49,368 nucleotides of DNA from assembly GCA_022510925.1 (NCBI GenBank), contig JAFLSO010000012.1:1-49368 (forward strand). The letters are read 5' to 3'. This DNA comes from Treponema sp. (GTDB lineage: Bacteria > Spirochaetota > Spirochaetia > Treponematales > Treponemataceae). Below the pieces are notes generated by a model that was not told where the DNA came from, ran no database searches, and saw only the letters and a list, made by a program, of their open reading frames with translations. This document shows, piece after piece, positions 1-7,601 of the stretch. A program made the position numbers and the translations under genes. Within the stretch, counting starts at the first letter, position 1; every line of letters starts with the position of its first letter.

Positions 1-2
1 GG

Positions 3-8
3 TATAAT
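3..8 (+). promoter_or_regulatory. -10 box of the first lipoprotein gene
   Basis: A perfect TATAAT lies 30 bases before the start codon, which predicts a leader of about 25 nt carrying the ribosome binding site. The -35 region falls outside the window, so only half of the promoter can be seen. Confidence 0.55.
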
Positions 9-38
9 CAACTAACTTTTATTTTTAGGAGGGATCTT

Positions 39-407
39 ATGAAAAGATTCGCAACTGTTATGGCGGTGCTTGCCGCCCTGGTTCTGGCCCTGGCGTTCAC
101 AGGGTGCGGAAATAAAACCGCTTATGCTTTCAGTTCTTCTGAGGGCAGCACAATCACGTGCTATAAAGACGGCACCTGTGACTTTTCTTTAAAAAGTGTA
201 GACGGAAACGACTATGCTGGCAGCGGAACATACAAGGAGAGTAGCCAAACAATCGCCGGACAAACTGGTAGTATCATAACTATAGAGGGAACAACGAAGG
301 ATGAAAAGGATGTTCACATAGTTTTGTCAGGTTCCAGTCCAACCATTGGCAGTGTTATTACCGTTGGAACTACAGTTGATTATAACCAAATATTTAAGAC
401 AAAATAA
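39..407 (+). CDS. small lipoprotein, function unknown
   Basis: A 122-residue protein with a type II signal peptide: a basic start (MKRF), a hydrophobic stretch at residues 7-20 and a lipobox ending FTGC with the acylated Cys at 23. The mature part of about 100 residues is rich in Ser, Thr and Gly, looks like a beta-rich export domain and has two further Cys in a CYKDGTC segment. I recognise no family. The start is fixed by AGGAGGG at 27-33. The signal peptide closely resembles that of the lipoprotein at 4745-5176 (both M[KR]RF..VMA, Cys at 23), although the mature parts differ. It is a single-gene unit with its own -10 box and terminator. It is probably anchored in a membrane facing the periplasm or surface. 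Confidence 0.85.
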   Translation: MKRFATVMAVLAALVLALAFTGCGNKTAYAFSSSEGSTITCYKDGTCDFSLKSVDGNDYAGSGTYKESSQTIAGQTGSIITIEGTTKDEKDVHIVLSGSSPTIGSVITVGTTVDYNQIFKTK

Positions 408-443
408 GTGAGCCTTTAGGCTTAAGTCTCTCAGACGCAAGTG

Positions 444-476
444 AACGGTTCCGCGCCATGCGGGGCCGTTTTTTTT
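444..476 (+). terminator. intrinsic terminator of the first lipoprotein gene
   Basis: An 11-bp stem (AACGGTTCCGC with GCGGGGCCGTT, two G-U pairs) with a 5-base loop ends in eight T at 469-476, directly downstream of the lipoprotein gene. Confidence 0.85.
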
Positions 477-649
477 GCGCGGGGAATTAGAGGCCTACGC
501 CCGATTGCAGCCGGCGCACGGCGCGTGCGCAGCACCGGAGCGGAAGCGGAGCGGCGGAAAGCGGGGCACGGAGAGCACGGGTGTTTGCCGCGGGCGTTCT
601 GCGCGGGGAGCGGATTCCGTCCAGGAAATTACGCCCGCAGAGATATTCC
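477..649. other. gene-free GC-rich stretch
   Basis: About 170 GC-rich bases between the terminator and the galK promoter. A reading frame is open through it in phase with galK, but it has no ribosome binding site, no conserved protein and lies upstream of the galK promoter, so I see no gene here. Confidence 0.5.
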
Positions 650-678
650 TTGCATTCGTGCCGAGTATCTGATAGAAT
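650..678 (+). promoter_or_regulatory. galK promoter
   Basis: TTGCAT at 650-655 and TAGAAT at 673-678 are separated by 17 bases. The predicted start near 685 gives a leader of about 35 nt that contains the GGAGG site. Confidence 0.65.
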
Positions 679-719
679 ATAGAATCAACACGTGTAGATT
701 TTATACTGGCGGAGGACCT

Positions 720-1919
720 ATGGATACCCTGACTTCTTCTTATTATGACCCTGAGAACCTTGCCCCGGACTTTGTGAGGCTGTACGGCGGAGATGCCCGC
801 GACGTGCAGGTTTTCTCAAGCCCGGCCAGAATAAACATAATAGGCGAGCACATAGATTATAACGGAGGCATGGTTTTCCCCGCCGCCATAAACCGCTACC
901 TTTACGTGGCCATAAGGAAACGCGCGGACTCCAGGATAGTCTACAACGACGTGCGCTTCCCGGGCACTTTTGAGTTCGATATAAACGATGATTTTGCCTT
1001 TGACAAGAAGAACGACTACGCTAACTACCTTAACGGCATACTCTCACAGATGAAGGCCAGGGGCTATGAATTTGACTGCGGGTTTGAGATTCTTATGGCA
1101 AGCAACGTTCCCGCAGGCGGGGGCATATCCTCTTCCAGCGCGCTGGAGTGCGGCTTCGCTTACGCAGTGAGCGAGACGTTCGGGTTCAGCATTGACCGTG
1201 TGGAGATAGCCAAGCTGGGGCAGATGAGCGAGCATAACTTCATGGGCGTGAACTGCGGCATAATGGACCAGTTCATAATTGCCGTGGGGAAAAAGGACAC
1301 CGCCATAAAGCTTAACTGCGCCACGCTTGAGTATGAGTACGCGCCGCTGAGGATGGGTGACTGGCGGTTCGTGGTGATGAACACCAACAAGCAGCGCCGC
1401 CTGGCCGACAGCAAGTACAACGAGCGCCGCTCACAGTGCGAGGAGGCGCTGAGAATCTTACAGGACTCGGGCGCGGGCATAAGCGCGCTGTGCGACCTTA
1501 CCCCCGCGCAGTGGGAGGAGAGGAAGGACGCCATAACCGACCAGACGCTACTGAGGCGCGCGAGGCACTGCGTGTATGAGAACCAGAGGGTCAAGGACGC
1601 TGTCTCCGCCCTTAACAAGAATGACTTCGCGGAGCTGGGCCGTCTTTTGAACGCGAGCCATAAATCCCTTAAAGAGGACTATGAGGTTACTGGCATAGAG
1701 CTGGACACCCTGGCCGAGACCGCACAGAAGCAGGACGGATGCCTTGGCGCGCGCATGACCGGCGCAGGATTCGGAGGATGCGCAATCGCCCTGGTGCACA
1801 AGGACCGCGTGGAGCCTTTCATAAGCAGCGTGCAGTCGGCGTACACCGCCACCGTGGGTTATAACGCGGGATTCTTTGAGTGCGAGAGCGGAGACGGAGT
1901 GTCCAGGGTCACTCTGTAG
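720..1919 (+). CDS. galK: galactokinase
   Basis: Phosphorylates galactose with ATP to galactose 1-phosphate, first step of the Leloir pathway, in the cytoplasm. The 399-residue length is normal for GalK. The galactokinase signature is at residues 35-55 (ARINIIGEHIDYNGG), the GHMP nucleotide loop at 131-142 (PAGGGISSSSAL), the catalytic Asp in GIMDQF near 183, and the third GHMP motif near 341-355 (MTGAGFGGCAIAL). The start is ATG at 720 behind GGAGG at 711-715; the open frame upstream to 441 is not used because it precedes the promoter. No galT or galE is seen nearby. The 3' end faces the methyltransferase gene across only 6 bases, leaving no room for a terminator between them. Confidence 0.96.
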   Translation: MDTLTSSYYDPENLAPDFVRLYGGDARDVQVFSSPARINIIGEHIDYNGGMVFPAAINRYLYVAIRKRADSRIVYNDVRFPGTFEFDINDDFAFDKKNDYANYLNGILSQMKARGYEFDCGFEILMASNVPAGGGISSSSALECGFAYAVSETFGFSIDRVEIAKLGQMSEHNFMGVNCGIMDQFIIAVGKKDTAIKLNCATLEYEYAPLRMGDWRFVVMNTNKQRRLADSKYNERRSQCEEALRILQDSGAGISALCDLTPAQWEERKDAITDQTLLRRARHCVYENQRVKDAVSALNKNDFAELGRLLNASHKSLKEDYEVTGIELDTLAETAQKQDGCLGARMTGAGFGGCAIALVHKDRVEPFISSVQSAYTATVGYNAGFFECESGDGVSRVTL

Positions 1920-1925
1920 GTCCCG

Positions 1926-2873
1926 TCACCGCCTTTTCCGGAACATGAGGGTGTTGCGCTCCCAGAACACGCCGCCCTCATACCCCTGTATGTGAGTGTC
2001 TTTCTCCGCGAGCCTGAGGCGCTTCTCGGCCCACAGGCAGTACTCCTCGTTAATCTCTATTCCGCAGTATCTGCGCCCCAGTTTTTTGGCCACCACGCTG
2101 GCCGTGCCGCTTCCCAGGAACGGGTCGAACACCATGTCGCCCTTTCTGGATGAGGCCAGTATGAGCCGCGCGTAGAGTTTCTCCGGTTTCTGCGTGGGAT
2201 GGTCCGTGTTCTCGGGCATGGACCAGAACGGAACGGAGATGTCGTCCCAGAAATTCGACGGGTACGTGAGCCTGAAATTTCCCTCCGCGCACTCATCCCA
2301 GTCCTTGGGGCTGCCGTCCACTTTGTACGGGGCCATGACCCTGCGCTTGAGCATAACGGCATCAGCGTTAAAATAATAGTCATCAGGATTCTTGACGGCG
2401 AACCAGATGTCCTCCATGCCGTTTTTCCAGTTGGTCCTGGAGCCCCTGCCCTTCTCCCTCTGCCACGTTATACGGCTCATCACTGTAAGCTCTTTCTCAA
2501 GCGCGCGCTGCAGGGCGGAAGTGCACTTCCAGTCTCCGCACATATAAAGCGAGCCCGTAGGCTTAAGCTTGCCGCACACCCGGGGAAGCCATGAGCCCAC
2601 ATATTCTGCGTAGTCCTCCTGCGTGCGGGAGCTGAACTTAAGGCCGTTGAAATTCTTGGTCAGGTTATAGGGAGGGTCTATGATGATTAGGTCCGCGAAA
2701 CCATCCGGCACGTAGTCCATCATTCTGAGCAGGTCCCCGTTCAGTGTCCTGTCCGTAACATCGGTGGACGGGGTCATGTCCTTCTCCGTAAGAATCCCGG
2801 CCCTGAGAAAGTCCGCCTCGCCCGGCTCCAGGCGCAGCGTGCGGTTGTTCCGCGCGCGCTCTTTCCGCTCCAC
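1926..2873 (-). CDS. DNA adenine methyltransferase (beta-class layout), apparently orphan
   Basis: An S-adenosylmethionine-dependent DNA amino-methyltransferase of 315 residues. The catalytic motif DPPY is at residues 66-69 (DLIIIDPPYN). The HPTQKP segment and the AdoMet motif FDPFLGSG follow in the C-terminal half, so the order is catalytic, target recognition, AdoMet, which is the beta class (N6-adenine or N4-cytosine; DPPY favours adenine). The recognition sequence cannot be read from the sequence. The start is GTG at 2873 with only a weak ribosome binding site; it lies 18 bases after ilvB and is probably co-transcribed with it. No restriction endonuclease gene is adjacent, so it is probably a solitary epigenetic methyltransferase rather than half of a restriction system. 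Confidence 0.88.
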   Translation of the reverse strand: MERKERARNNRTLRLEPGEADFLRAGILTEKDMTPSTDVTDRTLNGDLLRMMDYVPDGFADLIIIDPPYNLTKNFNGLKFSSRTQEDYAEYVGSWLPRVCGKLKPTGSLYMCGDWKCTSALQRALEKELTVMSRITWQREKGRGSRTNWKNGMEDIWFAVKNPDDYYFNADAVMLKRRVMAPYKVDGSPKDWDECAEGNFRLTYPSNFWDDISVPFWSMPENTDHPTQKPEKLYARLILASSRKGDMVFDPFLGSGTASVVAKKLGRRYCGIEINEEYCLWAEKRLRLAEKDTHIQGYEGGVFWERNTLMFRKRR

Positions 2874-2891
2874 TTCAGAATCCCGTTCCAG

Positions 2892-4658
2892 TCAAGCCTT
2901 AAGCGGGTCTATGTTAGCGTGTCCCGCCGCCACGAACGGAAGGACGTTCTCGTCCATGTCTATGCGAAGAAGAACCAGATGCGGACCTTTGCTGAATGCC
3001 TTTTTGTGCCAGTCAGGGTCCGCGTTCGCATCCACCGCGTCGATTTTAAATCCGCGTGCCACCGTAAGAAAATCAGGTGAGACGCGGAATTCGCTTGCGG
3101 CGTAGTTTTTCTTGAACAGGTACATCTGCTGCTGGCGCACCATGCCAAGACTTCCGTTCTGAAGCACAAAGACCGTCACGTCCAGGTTCTCCTCCGCCAG
3201 GGTTATGAGCTCCTGCACGTTCATAAGAATGCTGCCGTCTCCGCTTATGCACACCACGCGCTTTCCCTTGCTGGCCAGCGCCGCGCCTATGGCGGCAGGA
3301 AGCCCGAAGCCCATGGTTCCAAGCGAGCCGCTTGTAAGGAACTGGCGCGGCCTCTCCACAGGGTAATACTGCGCCGCCCACATCTGATGCTGCCCCACGT
3401 CCGTGGTAACGATTATGTTCCCGGGCCTCACGCCCGCTTTCTCCGCCATAACGGGAATGTCACGTATGAACGCGCGGGGATTCACGCTGTCCTTCGGCAC
3501 GGTCCTGCATCTTCCGGTAAGCACGCTGTCGGTTCCGGCCTTAAGCTCACGCAGCCCGGAAAGCCACAGTTTCCTTTCCTTGGAATTCGCGGACAGCTCC
3601 GACTTTTTTATGAGCGGGTGAATCTTGGCCGAGACTGCCTCCGTCAGAAGCGGGAGGATTTTCTGTATCTGCCCCACCAGCGAGACGGCGGCAGGAAGAA
3701 TCTTGTTTATCTCCGCGGCATCCACGTCTATGTGAAGAATCCTGGCACCGGGGCAGAACTCGGAGATAAGGCCCGTGGCGCGGTCATCAAAGCGGACTCC
3801 CAGCGCAAGGACCACGTCAGCGTCGTGCATGGCGCGGTTTGCGGCGCATGAGCCGTGCATGCCCACCATGCCCATGTTGTTCTGCGCGCCGCTCGGAACG
3901 GAACCTATCCCCATGAGGCTTGTGACCACAGGGCAGGTGTACGCGTCCAGAAAAGCTTTCACGCAGGAGCTTGCCTCGGAACCTGCGCATCCCCCGCCCG
4001 CAAAAAGGACAGGCTTTTTGGCATTCAGAAGCTCCGCCGCCATAACAGGAACTGCCTCTGAGATTTCTTTCCGCGATGATGAGTGCCTGGTCTCCGAAAA
4101 AGATTTTACTCCGGCCCTGAGAGATTTTAAGTCAGGCCAGCCATCAAATTCCACAACCTCCGTCTGCACGTCCTTGGGAAGATCTATGAGGACTGGGCCC
4201 GGTCTTCCGCCAGAGGCTATGGCGAACGCCTTGGGAATGGCGGTGAACAAATCCATGGCGCGCGTTACCATCATGCTGTGCTTTGTGATGGGGAACGAGA
4301 GGCCGAACGTGTCCGCCTCCTGGAAAGAGTCCGTACCTATGAGCGATGTGTTCACCTGTCCCGTGAAAGCCACCACCGGCACAGAGTCGCACCTGGCATC
4401 GGCTATGGACGTAAGAAGGTTCATGACGCCGGGACCGCTGGTCACCATGCACACGGCGGGCTTACCCGTAGAGCGCGCCATCCCCTGCGCGATGAACCCC
4501 GCCGCCTGCTCGTGCCTGACCAGAACATGCTTTATGGAGCTGCGGGTAAGCTCGTCATACAGGGGAAGGATATAGCCGCCGGGAAGTCCCGCCACGGTCC
4601 TGATTCCCTCCATCTCAAGTAACCTTACTATAATTTGTGAACCAGTAGCCTTTATCAT
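2892..4658 (-). CDS. ilvB: acetolactate synthase, large (catalytic) subunit
   Basis: Thiamine-diphosphate enzyme condensing pyruvate with pyruvate or 2-oxobutyrate, the first common step of branched-chain amino-acid synthesis. It is 588 residues, a full-length AHAS. The N-terminal Pyr domain carries GLPGGYILP and the catalytic Glu50 (VRHEQAAG). A central FAD-type domain follows, then the C-terminal PP domain with GDGSILMNVQE and NGSLGMVRQQQ binding ThDP-Mg. Glu50 argues against glyoxylate carboligase. No regulatory ilvN or other ilv gene is beside it; the next gene is the methyltransferase. The first ATG is required because the conserved TGSQI block follows at residue 5. Its promoter places the transcript start on or next to this ATG with no Shine-Dalgarno, predicting a leaderless mRNA. 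Confidence 0.93.
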   Translation of the reverse strand: MIKATGSQIIVRLLEMEGIRTVAGLPGGYILPLYDELTRSSIKHVLVRHEQAAGFIAQGMARSTGKPAVCMVTSGPGVMNLLTSIADARCDSVPVVAFTGQVNTSLIGTDSFQEADTFGLSFPITKHSMMVTRAMDLFTAIPKAFAIASGGRPGPVLIDLPKDVQTEVVEFDGWPDLKSLRAGVKSFSETRHSSSRKEISEAVPVMAAELLNAKKPVLFAGGGCAGSEASSCVKAFLDAYTCPVVTSLMGIGSVPSGAQNNMGMVGMHGSCAANRAMHDADVVLALGVRFDDRATGLISEFCPGARILHIDVDAAEINKILPAAVSLVGQIQKILPLLTEAVSAKIHPLIKKSELSANSKERKLWLSGLRELKAGTDSVLTGRCRTVPKDSVNPRAFIRDIPVMAEKAGVRPGNIIVTTDVGQHQMWAAQYYPVERPRQFLTSGSLGTMGFGLPAAIGAALASKGKRVVCISGDGSILMNVQELITLAEENLDVTVFVLQNGSLGMVRQQQMYLFKKNYAASEFRVSPDFLTVARGFKIDAVDANADPDWHKKAFSKGPHLVLLRIDMDENVLPFVAAGHANIDPLKA

Positions 4659-4664
4659 GGAAGC

Positions 4665-4693
4665 ATTCTACCGCTAAAGGGAGAGTCTTTCAA
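4665..4693 (-). promoter_or_regulatory. ilvB promoter, predicted leaderless
   Basis: On the minus strand TTGAAA (4693-4688) and TAGAAT (4670-4665) are spaced by 17 bases. Only 6 bases separate TAGAAT from the ATG at 4658, so transcription should begin at the start codon itself. No ribosome binding site is present. Confidence 0.65.
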
Positions 4694-4708
4694 TACGGCG
4701 CCACAGAC

Positions 4709-4735
4709 AAAAAAAAGCCCCGCAAAGCGCGGGAC
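4709..4735 (-). terminator. intrinsic terminator of the second lipoprotein gene
   Basis: Minus-strand hairpin of CCCGC and GCGGG with flanking pairs, followed by eight T (A run at 4709-4716 on the plus strand), ten bases after the stop of the lipoprotein gene. Confidence 0.85.
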
Positions 4736-4744
4736 CACAGGCAA

Positions 4745-5176
4745 TTACTTGCGCGTGTATACATTAAAGTACGGGCTACCCTTGGGATAAAATTCTAAAG
4801 TATCTCCGGTTATTTGCCCAGAATGGAGCCCAGTAATTTTGTACGCGTCAGCTGCAAGTTTTGGATGTTTATAGATTTCATCAAGGTTGAATTCAGGGTT
4901 GAGCGCGCCACCGTACGCGGACGCGTCCTCTTCCTCATCATAATAGCCGGTGACAGTCTCAGTCCAAGCATCGGTCTTTACTATAAGCTCAACGGCAGGG
5001 AAAGAAGTGCCGAACTTAAGGTCATAGAATATCAGGGTACATGCTCTTTCCTCGCCGTCTTCCCCGGTGAAAGGCTCCTGCTCCCACACAGACACGACCT
5101 TAGCGCCGCACCCCGTCAGCACAGTCATAAGAAGCATGAGCGAAAGCGCGGCCATGACATTAACGAATCTCCTCAT
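4745..5176 (-). CDS. small lipoprotein with poly-G promoter, function unknown
   Basis: A 143-residue lipoprotein: basic start MRRF, hydrophobic segment at 8-20 and lipobox VLTGC with Cys at 23. The mature part is acidic (EEEDAS, GEDGEE) with many aromatic and beta-prone residues; I recognise no family. The start ATG at 5176 follows AAGGAG. It is a single-gene unit with its own promoter and terminator. The signal peptide matches the lipoprotein at 39-407 in pattern and Cys position, which suggests a shared lipoprotein class. Its promoter carries a run of eight G between -35 and -10, so expression may switch on and off by slippage. A surface-exposed or antigenic role is possible but is inference only. 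Confidence 0.85.
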   Translation of the reverse strand: MRRFVNVMAALSLMLLMTVLTGCGAKVVSVWEQEPFTGEDGEERACTLIFYDLKFGTSFPAVELIVKTDAWTETVTGYYDEEEDASAYGGALNPEFNLDEIYKHPKLAADAYKITGLHSGQITGDTLEFYPKGSPYFNVYTRK

Positions 5177-5208
5177 AGTATACTCCTTAAATAAATTTGA
5201 TGTACGGC

Positions 5209-5236
5209 ATTATACCCCCCCCGGGCATACTGTCAA
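5209..5236 (-). promoter_or_regulatory. promoter with eight-G tract in the spacer
   Basis: Consensus TTGACA (5236-5231) and TATAAT (5214-5209) flank a 16-base spacer whose last eight bases are all G on the minus strand (C run at 5215-5222). One added G gives the optimal 17-base spacing, while losses weaken the promoter. This is the classical design for slipped-strand phase variation of transcription. Confidence 0.8.
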
Positions 5237-5303
5237 GACTTGGAATCGCGACCATCACAATCAGGACGATAACGGGAACACTCGCGGACATGTCCCAGTC
5301 AAC

Positions 5304-5327
5304 AAAAAAGGCCCCCTTCCGGGAGCC
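5304..5327 (-). terminator. intrinsic terminator of the GAPDH gene
   Basis: Minus-strand stem AGGCTCCC with GGGGGCCT (one G-U pair) and loop GGAA, followed by six T, about 25 bases after the stop codon. Confidence 0.85.
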
Positions 5328-5350
5328 TCATCCTCAGTCAGAGCACGCTA

Positions 5351-6385
5351 TTAGCAGTTCTCGCTGAAGTATTTGATGGTGCGGACCATCTGGCTGGTAT
5401 ATGAGTTCTCGTTATCGTACCAAGAGACAACCTGCACCTGATAGCAGTCATCGCTGATTTTTGACACCATGGTCTGGGTCGCGTCAAAGAGAGAGCCGTA
5501 GCGCATTCCGATGACGTCGCTTGACACAATCTCGTCCTCGGTGTAGCCGAAGCTCTCTGTGCCGGCCGCTTTCATGGCGGCGTTGATGCCCTCTTTCGTA
5601 ACGTCCGCTTTCTTAACCACGGCGGTAAGAATAGTGGTGGAGCCGGTTGTGACGGGAACACGCTGGGCGGAGCCGATGAGCTTTCCGTTCAACTCGGGAA
5701 TCACAAGACCTATGGCCTTGGCGGCGCCTGTTGAGTTCGGGACTATGTTAGCGGCACCAGCGCGTGAGCGGCGGAGGTCACCCTTTCTCTGGGGACCGTC
5801 AAGAATCATCTGGTCGCCGGTGTAAGCGTGGATTGTGCTCATGATTCCGCTCTGGATGGGAGCGTAGTCGTTAAGGGCCTTGGCCATGGGAGCAAGGCAG
5901 TTCGTGGTGCATGATGCGGCAGAGATGATGTTGTCGTTCTTTGTAAGAGACGTGTGGTTCACATTGTATACGATGGTGGGAAGATCATTTCCCGCGGGAG
6001 CGGAGATCACGACCTTGCGCGCGCCGGCGGTTATGTGAGCGGCGGCCTTCTCCTTTGAGGTGTAGAAGCCCGTGCACTCCAGGACCACGTCCACATTGTT
6101 CGCCTTCCAAGGACAGTTGGCGGCATCTTTCTCAGCATAAATCTTAATCTCTTTTCCGTCCACGACGATTGAGTCATCTGTAGAAGAGACCGTGTGCTTT
6201 CCCTCGCCGATTCTGCCGGCAAAACCACCCTGAGCGGTGTCATACTTCAAGAGATGGGCAAGCATCTTGGGGCTTGTAAGATCGTTAATCGCGACTACCT
6301 CATAACCCTCAGCGTCGAACATCTGGCGGAATGCCAGGCGGCCGATGCGACCAAAACCGTTGATAGCAACTCTAACATTAGCCAT
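5351..6385 (-). CDS. gap: glyceraldehyde-3-phosphate dehydrogenase
   Basis: Oxidises and phosphorylates glyceraldehyde 3-phosphate to 1,3-bisphosphoglycerate with NAD in glycolysis, in the cytoplasm. The 344 residues include the Rossmann start [13 protein letters not shown], the catalytic Cys in [12 protein letters not shown], the partner His in [10 protein letters not shown] and the C-terminal WYDNENSYT block. The ND pair after the second strand (VAINDL) favours NAD over NADP. The start ATG at 6385 is preceded by AAGGAGTT. It has its own strong promoter and terminator and is monocistronic; pgk and tpi are not adjacent. Confidence 0.98.
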   Translation of the reverse strand: MANVRVAINGFGRIGRLAFRQMFDAEGYEVVAINDLTSPKMLAHLLKYDTAQGGFAGRIGEGKHTVSSTDDSIVVDGKEIKIYAEKDAANCPWKANNVDVVLECTGFYTSKEKAAAHITAGARKVVISAPAGNDLPTIVYNVNHTSLTKNDNIISAASCTTNCLAPMAKALNDYAPIQSGIMSTIHAYTGDQMILDGPQRKGDLRRSRAGAANIVPNSTGAAKAIGLVIPELNGKLIGSAQRVPVTTGSTTILTAVVKKADVTKEGINAAMKAAGTESFGYTEDEIVSSDVIGMRYGSLFDATQTMVSKISDDCYQVQVVSWYDNENSYTSQMVRTIKYFSENC

Positions 6386-6418
6386 AACAAATAACTCCTT
6401 AAGTAGTTTATGCGCATA

Positions 6419-6447
6419 AATATACAGCCTTTTCCCAAGAAATTCAA
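6419..6447 (-). promoter_or_regulatory. GAPDH promoter
   Basis: On the minus strand TTGAAT (6447-6442), 17 bases, then TATATT (6424-6419). The predicted leader of about 26 nt carries the AAGGAGTT site, the ordinary leadered layout. Confidence 0.75.
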
Positions 6448-6502
6448 TAGTCGGGATTGAGGTTGAATTCCGGGCGCAGATTTCACCGTCAGTCGGGGGG
6501 CG

Positions 6503-7477
6503 CTACCTGAGAGCCTCCTCCAGGGCCGTAAGATTAGACTCCATTATGCCCAGGTAAGTCGCGCCTGCCTCAGCCTGCCTAAGCGTCACGGACTGCATGG
6601 AGTCCATGGTGATTATGCGCGCGGTCCTGTTTCCGCTGGAATTTATGACAGTCCGCGCAAGCCTCGTGTCGCTGCCCTCAATCTTGCACACAGCGTCCAG
6701 TCCCAGAGAATCCATTTTCTTTGCCAGAAAGATTACAGTCTCAAAGCCGGCCTCCGTCTCCGCGGAGCATCCCCGGAACGCCGCGTAATAGTCCAGCCCG
6801 TAGTCATCCGTAAAGTAGCGGAAGGGGAACCTGTCGGCAAAAAGCAGCGTCCTCCTGCTGCCGCCGGCCGCCACGGAGGAGAGCCGCCTGTCCAGGTCGG
6901 ACAGGCGCGCCGTGTATGAGGCCAGGTTCGCGCGGTATGTCTCCGCGTTATCTGAATCCTTCTCGCAGAGCGCATCGCATATCCTGCCGCAGAAAAGCAT
7001 GGCGTTCCTTACGGAGAGCCACACATGCTCATCGCTCTCCGTGCCGTCATTCTCATCGGCACCTCCCTGCATGCCGTCCTTTATCTCCTCGGTCTTAATC
7101 CCGCTGCCCAGAATGCTCATCAGGCTCAGTACGGTCATGTTTCCGTTCACCGCGTTCCTCAGGGCATCCTCCACCCAGACGTCGCTCTCGCCGCCCACGT
7201 AAATAAAAATGTCAGCCTCGGAGATTCCGGCCACAGCCTGCACAGAGGGCTGGTATGAGTGCAGGTCAGCTCCGCCCGAAAGAAGCGTCAGCTCCGCACC
7301 GCCGGACGCACCGCCCAGAATCTCGCGCGTCCAGTCGTACTCGGGGAAAATGGTCGTGACTATCCTTAGCGCGCGAGGGTTCCCCGCACCGCCGGGCATC
7401 CTGGTCTTGGACACAATTACCACGCCCGAAATAAAGAGAATCCCCGCGGCCATTAAGCATATCTTTTTCACATTCAT
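6503..7477 (-). CDS. ZnuA-family metal ABC transporter substrate-binding protein
   Basis: Binds a divalent metal, most likely zinc, outside the inner membrane and delivers it to an ABC permease. It is 324 residues: an N-terminal membrane segment at 5-23 without a lipobox Cys, then the ZnuA fold. Visible ligands are His73 (GADLHSYQPS) and His151 (DEHVWLS). The third site reads FADRFPFRYF, with Asp215 where many ZnuA proteins have His, a variant I recall from other bacteria. The usual His-rich loop is replaced by an acidic Gly-rich stretch at 136-150. No permease or ATPase gene is adjacent, so its partners lie elsewhere. The promoter carries a Fur/Zur-type box. The start ATG at 7477 has GGAG nine bases upstream. 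Confidence 0.9.
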   Translation of the reverse strand: MNVKKICLMAAGILFISGVVIVSKTRMPGGAGNPRALRIVTTIFPEYDWTREILGGASGGAELTLLSGGADLHSYQPSVQAVAGISEADIFIYVGGESDVWVEDALRNAVNGNMTVLSLMSILGSGIKTEEIKDGMQGGADENDGTESDEHVWLSVRNAMLFCGRICDALCEKDSDNAETYRANLASYTARLSDLDRRLSSVAAGGSRRTLLFADRFPFRYFTDDYGLDYYAAFRGCSAETEAGFETVIFLAKKMDSLGLDAVCKIEGSDTRLARTVINSSGNRTARIITMDSMQSVTLRQAEAGATYLGIMESNLTALEEALR

Positions 7478-7508
7478 ATAGCAGCGCTCCGGAACGGCAT
7501 CCTAAATT

Positions 7509-7523
7509 TGAGAATGATTATCA
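7509..7523 (-). promoter_or_regulatory. Fur-family (Zur-like) operator of the znuA-like gene
   Basis: The 15-bp sequence TGAGAATGATTATCA matches the 7-1-7 Fur-family consensus TGATAATnATTATCA at 14 of 15 positions. It sits just downstream of the -10 box and covers the predicted start site, where a bound repressor would block transcription. A zinc-binding product makes Zur the likeliest regulator, but Fur or PerR cannot be excluded. Confidence 0.8.
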
Positions 7524-7524
7524 A

Positions 7525-7551
7525 ATTATACAATAAGGGATTTTTTGTCAA
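7525..7551 (-). promoter_or_regulatory. promoter of the znuA-like gene
   Basis: Minus-strand TTGACA (7551-7546) and TATAAT (7530-7525) are both perfect, with a short 15-base spacer. The short spacing may keep basal activity modest. The predicted leader is about 40 nt. Confidence 0.65.
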
Positions 7552-7573
7552 CAGAGCAGGAGACCGCCGTTAC

Positions 7574-7595
7574 GGGAGAGACAGGCGTCTCTCCC
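7574..7595 (-). other. perfect 9-bp hairpin after the chemotaxis receptor gene
   Basis: GGGAGAGAC and GTCTCTCCC flank a 4-base loop 7 bases beyond the receptor stop codon. No T run follows on either strand, so it may be a Rho-dependent or 3'-stabilising structure rather than a classical terminator. Confidence 0.5.
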
Positions 7596-7601
7596 CGGGC
7601 G

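Noticed and set aside
441-719. N-terminal extension of galactokinase in the same open frame
   Set aside because: It precedes the galK promoter and ribosome binding site and is not part of any galactokinase; the ATG at 720 is well supported.
3775-4575. 266-codon open frame on the plus strand
   Set aside because: It is entirely antisense to ilvB, has no ribosome binding site and no recognisable domain; long antisense frames are expected at this GC content.
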